From Flavobacterium sp. Root935 (GTDB lineage Bacteria > Bacteroidota > Bacteroidia > Flavobacteriales > Flavobacteriaceae): a stretch of 64,000 nucleotides of DNA. How positions within the stretch are numbered: the first letter of the stretch is position 1; each line of letters begins with the position of its first letter. Below, one piece after another: positions 60,718 through 64,000 of the stretch. The DNA lies in assembly GCF_001429295.1 (NCBI RefSeq), contig NZ_LMJL01000012.1:1048005-1112004 (forward strand), given 5' to 3'. The notes beneath the pieces are model-generated. The model was not told where the DNA came from. It saw only the letters and a program-made list of their open reading frames with translations, and made no database searches. The position numbers and the translations under genes are program-made.

Positions 60718-63051
60718 CTAATACTTCTTCTTATTCGGTTTTGAACTCATATAAAACGTAATCTTTCCTCCAGCTAAAACATCACTATGCTTCAAAAATG
60801 GTTTTTCTAATTGTTTTCCATTCAGAAGTACTTTGCTCACAAATACATTTTTATCCGATTGATTAACGGTTTCTACTTCAAAGTTTTTTCCATTTTCTAA
60901 ATTAAAAATCGCTTTTTTAACCAGCGGGCTTCCTAAAGCATATTCATCAGAGCCAGGCGCAACTGGATAAAATCCTAAACTGCTGAAAATATACCAGGCA
61001 CTCATTTGACCGAAATCGTCATTCCCTCCTAAGCCGTCTGCTCCATTTCTGTACATTTTTTTCAAGATCATTCTGATTTTGTCCTGCGATTTCCATGGAG
61101 AATCTGTCCAATTGTACAAATACACTACATGATGCGAAGGCTCATTTCCATGAACATAATTTCCAATAATTCCGTCTCTTGTAATATCTTCAGTGTTTTC
61201 AAAATATTTGTCTGGAAGATGCATATTAAACAATGAATCTAAACGAACTTTAAATTTCTCATTTCCACCCATCATTTGAATCATGTCGGCTGGATCTTGC
61301 GGTACATACAAACTGTAATTCCATGAATTTCCTTCAATAAAACCTTGCCCGTGCGTGTCTAGTGGATCAAACTCTTTTTTGAAAGTTCCGTCGTTTAATT
61401 TAGGACGCATAAAACCTGTTTTTTCGTCGTAAACATTTTTATAGTTTTTAGATCTTTCAATAAACTCATTATAGATTTCCGTTTTTCCTAATTTCTTCGC
61501 TGCTTGAGCAATTGCCCAGTCATCATAAGCATATTCTAAAGTTTTAGAAACCGAAGAACCGTTTTTATCTTCTGGAACGTAGCCCTTTTTTATGTAATAT
61601 TCCAATCCATCATAATACGGTACTTTTGCCGTATTTACACATGCTTGGAGTGCTTTTTCAGCATCAAAATTAATATTCCCTTTTACAATGGCATCGGCAA
61701 TTACAGATACAGAATGATAGCCAATCATACACCAGTTTTCATTAGCATAATGCGACCAGATTGGAAGCATTTTATGAACGCTTTGGTCTGAATGTGCCAG
61801 CATTGAACTTACCATATCGGCATTTCGTTTGGGCTGTACAATATTAAATAAAGGATGCAGAGCACGATAAGTGTCCCAAAGCGAATAACTGGTGTAATTT
61901 GTGAAGTTTTCTGCTTTATGAACATTCATATCCAAACCTTTATAATTGCGGTCTAAATCCATATATTCTGTTGGTCCGAGAAACGCATGGTACATCGCAG
62001 TATAAAAATTAACCAAATCCTCTTTTTGAATAGTTTCTATCTGAATTTTATTCAGTTCTGTATTCCAAACTTCCTGGCTTTGTTTTTTCACTTTTTCGAA
62101 ATCCCAATTTGGAGTTTCTTTTTTCATATTTTCTAATGCGCCAGCGGAACTAACTGGAGACAAAGCCATTTTGATCTTAATTTTTTCTCCTTCATTGGTA
62201 TCAAAATCAAAAAACAATTTTAAGTTTTGACCTGCCATTTCTGGGAAATTTTTGGTTTGGTCAAATCTTCCCCAAAAGCCTCTGTAAACACTTTTTTCCT
62301 GTGCAGCCTGTCCGTAGCTTTTAATAGGTTTACTAAATGACATGGCAAAATAAACCGTTCTGGTTCTTGCCCAGCCGTTTGTCTGGCGGTAACCTGTTAT
62401 TAAAGTATCATTTTCTACTCGTACAAAGGTCCAGACATTCTTTTTGTCGTAATTGTAAATACCTGAAGTTAAATCCAAAATAATATGCGCATCATCTGAC
62501 TTTGGAAAAGTATACTGATGCATTCCAACACGAGTTGTCGCTGTAAGTTCTGCTTTTATTTTATGATCTTCTAGAAAAACGCTGTAATAGGCTGGTTCTG
62601 CTTTTTCTGTAGAATGAGAAAATGCCGATCTGTAACCCGACAGAGGTTTTGAAGCCACTCCAGGATTTAATTGTAATTTGCCCGTTGTCGGCATGATTAA
62701 AAAATCTCCTAAATCAGAATGTCCTGTTCCGCTGAAATGCGTATGGCTGAAACCTACAATTGTTTTGTCTTCGTATTGATATCCTGCACAATATTTATAA
62801 ACGTCTCCATTATATTTTCCGTTTAAACTGTAGGCAATTGTATCGGTTTCCGGGCTAAGCTGTACACTTCCAAAAGGTACTGTTGCTCCAGGATAGGTAT
62901 GTCCCATCTTTGCGGTTCCTATCATCGGGTCAACATATTGAATAAGATTTCGTTTTTCACTTACCTTATTTTGACCGTTTAAAAAATTAGTAAAACCAAG
63001 TATTGAAATTGATATTCCTAAAAGAAAATTTCGGCAGTTTGTTGTAGTCAT
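60718..63051 (-). CDS. GH92-family alpha-mannosidase
   Basis: A 777-residue exported exo-alpha-mannosidase of family GH92, Ca2+-dependent. An N-terminal hydrophobic segment (LLGISISILGFTNFLNG) is a likely signal peptide. Family motifs are YVDPMIGTAKMGHTYPGATV, a GFSHTHFSGTGHSDLGDF stretch, a SLWDTYRALHPLFNIVQPKR segment and GLGGNDDFGQMSAWYIFSS near the C-terminus. GH92 enzymes trim mannose from N-glycans and yeast mannan, so this fits the glycoprotein theme of the PUL, though it is 25 kb away and has its own promoter. Confidence 0.95.
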   Translation of the reverse strand: MTTTNCRNFLLGISISILGFTNFLNGQNKVSEKRNLIQYVDPMIGTAKMGHTYPGATVPFGSVQLSPETDTIAYSLNGKYNGDVYKYCAGYQYEDKTIVGFSHTHFSGTGHSDLGDFLIMPTTGKLQLNPGVASKPLSGYRSAFSHSTEKAEPAYYSVFLEDHKIKAELTATTRVGMHQYTFPKSDDAHIILDLTSGIYNYDKKNVWTFVRVENDTLITGYRQTNGWARTRTVYFAMSFSKPIKSYGQAAQEKSVYRGFWGRFDQTKNFPEMAGQNLKLFFDFDTNEGEKIKIKMALSPVSSAGALENMKKETPNWDFEKVKKQSQEVWNTELNKIQIETIQKEDLVNFYTAMYHAFLGPTEYMDLDRNYKGLDMNVHKAENFTNYTSYSLWDTYRALHPLFNIVQPKRNADMVSSMLAHSDQSVHKMLPIWSHYANENWCMIGYHSVSVIADAIVKGNINFDAEKALQACVNTAKVPYYDGLEYYIKKGYVPEDKNGSSVSKTLEYAYDDWAIAQAAKKLGKTEIYNEFIERSKNYKNVYDEKTGFMRPKLNDGTFKKEFDPLDTHGQGFIEGNSWNYSLYVPQDPADMIQMMGGNEKFKVRLDSLFNMHLPDKYFENTEDITRDGIIGNYVHGNEPSHHVVYLYNWTDSPWKSQDKIRMILKKMYRNGADGLGGNDDFGQMSAWYIFSSLGFYPVAPGSDEYALGSPLVKKAIFNLENGKNFEVETVNQSDKNVFVSKVLLNGKQLEKPFLKHSDVLAGGKITFYMSSKPNKKKY

Positions 63052-63185
63052 TTTATAATTTTCAAATTTTTGGTTCTGATTGATATAACTTTAATAAAAA
63101 TATTTGTTGTAGTTTTAATTTAGAAAAATACAACAAAAACTGTTTTTAAAAAACATAAAGTTAGCAGAACTCGAAAGCTTTTAAA

Positions 63186-63193
63186 TATCTTTG
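63186..63193 (+). promoter_or_regulatory. Putative promoter, TATCTTTG
   Basis: A perfect TAnnTTTG box about 25 bp upstream of the ATG at 63218. Confidence 0.45.
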
Positions 63194-63217
63194 ATGTATT
63201 AAAAGTATAGCGCCAAC

Positions 63218-63841
63218 ATGAAAAAGTATATTTTAGTTCTTCTTTCTTTTTATTCTACATTTATTTTTTCTCAAAAAACGGACAGCCGTCGATTAACCAA
63301 ACAAGAAATTTCAGAAAGAGAACTTGATAACGTTAATGATTTCCCTATTTACAAAGCATTTGAATACCAAGATAAAGGAGGTGTATATGAATTGGTTTTG
63401 GGTGAAAATCATAAAACAATTTCTAAAAAGGACACTTTGAACACCAAAATACAAGCTGTCTGTGTAATGAATGACCACGGCGGATTCTTGGAAAAATGGA
63501 AAATTAATGATTTGCTAGAAGATTATATTCCGAAAGAAACTACTATTTGGTTTTGGACAAAATATTGCAGTACTAAAGATCTTGACGGCGACGGTTATAT
63601 CGATCCAATAATTGTGTATGGAACTAGAACGGAATATGATGAAATAAGACGCGTAAAAATTATTACGATTTACAAAAACAAAAAATACGTAATTCGTGCA
63701 GTTGAATGTGACTTAGATGATTGTAGAAGTTTTAAAAAAGATCAAAACTGGAATTCTCTTCCTCAAAAAATAAAAACCTATGTTGACCAATTAGTTGTAA
63801 AACTTAGAAAAGAACAGAATTTGTTGTTGAAAGATGGGTAG
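63218..63841 (+). CDS. Secreted conserved protein (possible M949_RS01915 family)
   Basis: A 207-residue exported protein (signal peptide YILVLLSFYSTFIFSQ). It contains FEYQDKGGVYELVLGEN, WFWTKYCSTKDLDGDGYIDP and VYGTRTEYDEIRRVKIITIY. The DLDGDGYIDPI stretch looks like a calcium-binding DxDxDG loop. It resembles a flavobacterial family named after Riemerella M949_RS01915 and linked to surface polysaccharide; I hold this name with low confidence. A repeat tract lies downstream. Confidence 0.65.
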   Translation: MKKYILVLLSFYSTFIFSQKTDSRRLTKQEISERELDNVNDFPIYKAFEYQDKGGVYELVLGENHKTISKKDTLNTKIQAVCVMNDHGGFLEKWKINDLLEDYIPKETTIWFWTKYCSTKDLDGDGYIDPIIVYGTRTEYDEIRRVKIITIYKNKKYVIRAVECDLDDCRSFKKDQNWNSLPQKIKTYVDQLVVKLRKEQNLLLKDG

Positions 63842-64000
63842 ATTTTTTAATTGTGAATGGTGAATGGTGAATTGTTGATGATTGGTGGTGAATTATTAAC
63901 TGTGAATCGTAAATCGTTAATGGTGAGGGTTAATTGCACAACTAACAACTAACAACTAACAACTAACAACTAACAACTAACAACTAACAACTAACAACTA
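63842..64000. repeat. Low-complexity tract ending in a 7-bp tandem array
   Basis: After GTGAATGGTGAATGGTGAAT-type degenerate repeats, the unit CAACTAA is repeated from 63939 to the window edge, about 8.9 copies and probably continuing. There are no spacers, so it is not a CRISPR array. Confidence 0.85.

Noticed and set aside
63939..64000. CRISPR array
   Set aside because: The unit is 7 bp, with no spacers and no cas genes.

Overview
The window looks like chromosomal DNA of a gliding, polysaccharide-degrading member of the Bacteroidota, most likely Flavobacterium or a close relative. This rests on AT-rich DNA, a gldI gliding gene, SusC/SusD pairs, Bacteroidota-type promoter boxes (TTG / TAnnTTTG), many lipoproteins with short lipoboxes, and intergenic repeats typical of flavobacteria. 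I saw no rRNA, tRNA, CRISPR array, prophage or transposase gene.

Layout. 1-9.0 kb: housekeeping genes (mnmA fragment, yidC, pyrG) and cell-envelope genes (a secreted water-dikinase-like protein, a DUF4956 membrane protein, a YwqK/MORN protein and a fasciclin lipoprotein). 9.2-17.4 kb: a hexosamine/sugar-salvage region on the minus strand (NagB fused to a PIG-L deacetylase, an MFS sugar permease, a sugar nucleotidyltransferase, a GHMP sugar kinase). It lies next to a divergent LacI-type regulator and a CBM9-like protein. 18.1-35.4 kb: a polysaccharide utilisation locus (PUL) on the plus strand with SusC, SusD, an arylsulfotransferase-like lipoprotein, a TsdA-like dihaem cytochrome, a DUF6067-type glycosidase, a DUF5107/TPR protein, an M1 aminopeptidase and a GH109-type enzyme. 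35.5-41.6 kb: OsmC, two LysM proteins and guaA. 41.8-57.8 kb: mixed metabolic, chaperone and transport genes (poxB plus MFS, cbpA-cbpM, a Rid protein, a CLC-F-like channel, nrnA, gldI with two cyclophilin-FKBP fusions, aquaporin and others). 57.9-64 kb: an M61 peptidase, a GH92 alpha-mannosidase and two small conserved proteins.

The most notable structure is an 85-bp promoter/operator module present twice in inverted orientation (15366-15450 and 17785-17869, 80 of 85 positions identical by hand count). One copy drives the kinase/nucleotidyltransferase operon leftwards. The other drives the susC operon rightwards. Each holds two 14-bp palindromes of the form TGTKYTCGARMACA, with CG at the centre as in LacI-family operators, spaced 23 bp apart and followed by the same promoter. 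The lacI-type gene lies between the two copies. This ties cytoplasmic sugar activation to the PUL as one regulon. The enzyme set (GH109, DUF6067, GH92 further away, peptidase, NagB-deacetylase) suggests amino-sugar-containing glycoconjugates as substrate, but that is inference. Placing an arylsulfotransferase-like protein and a dihaem cytochrome directly after susCD is unusual and is my best candidate for undescribed biology.
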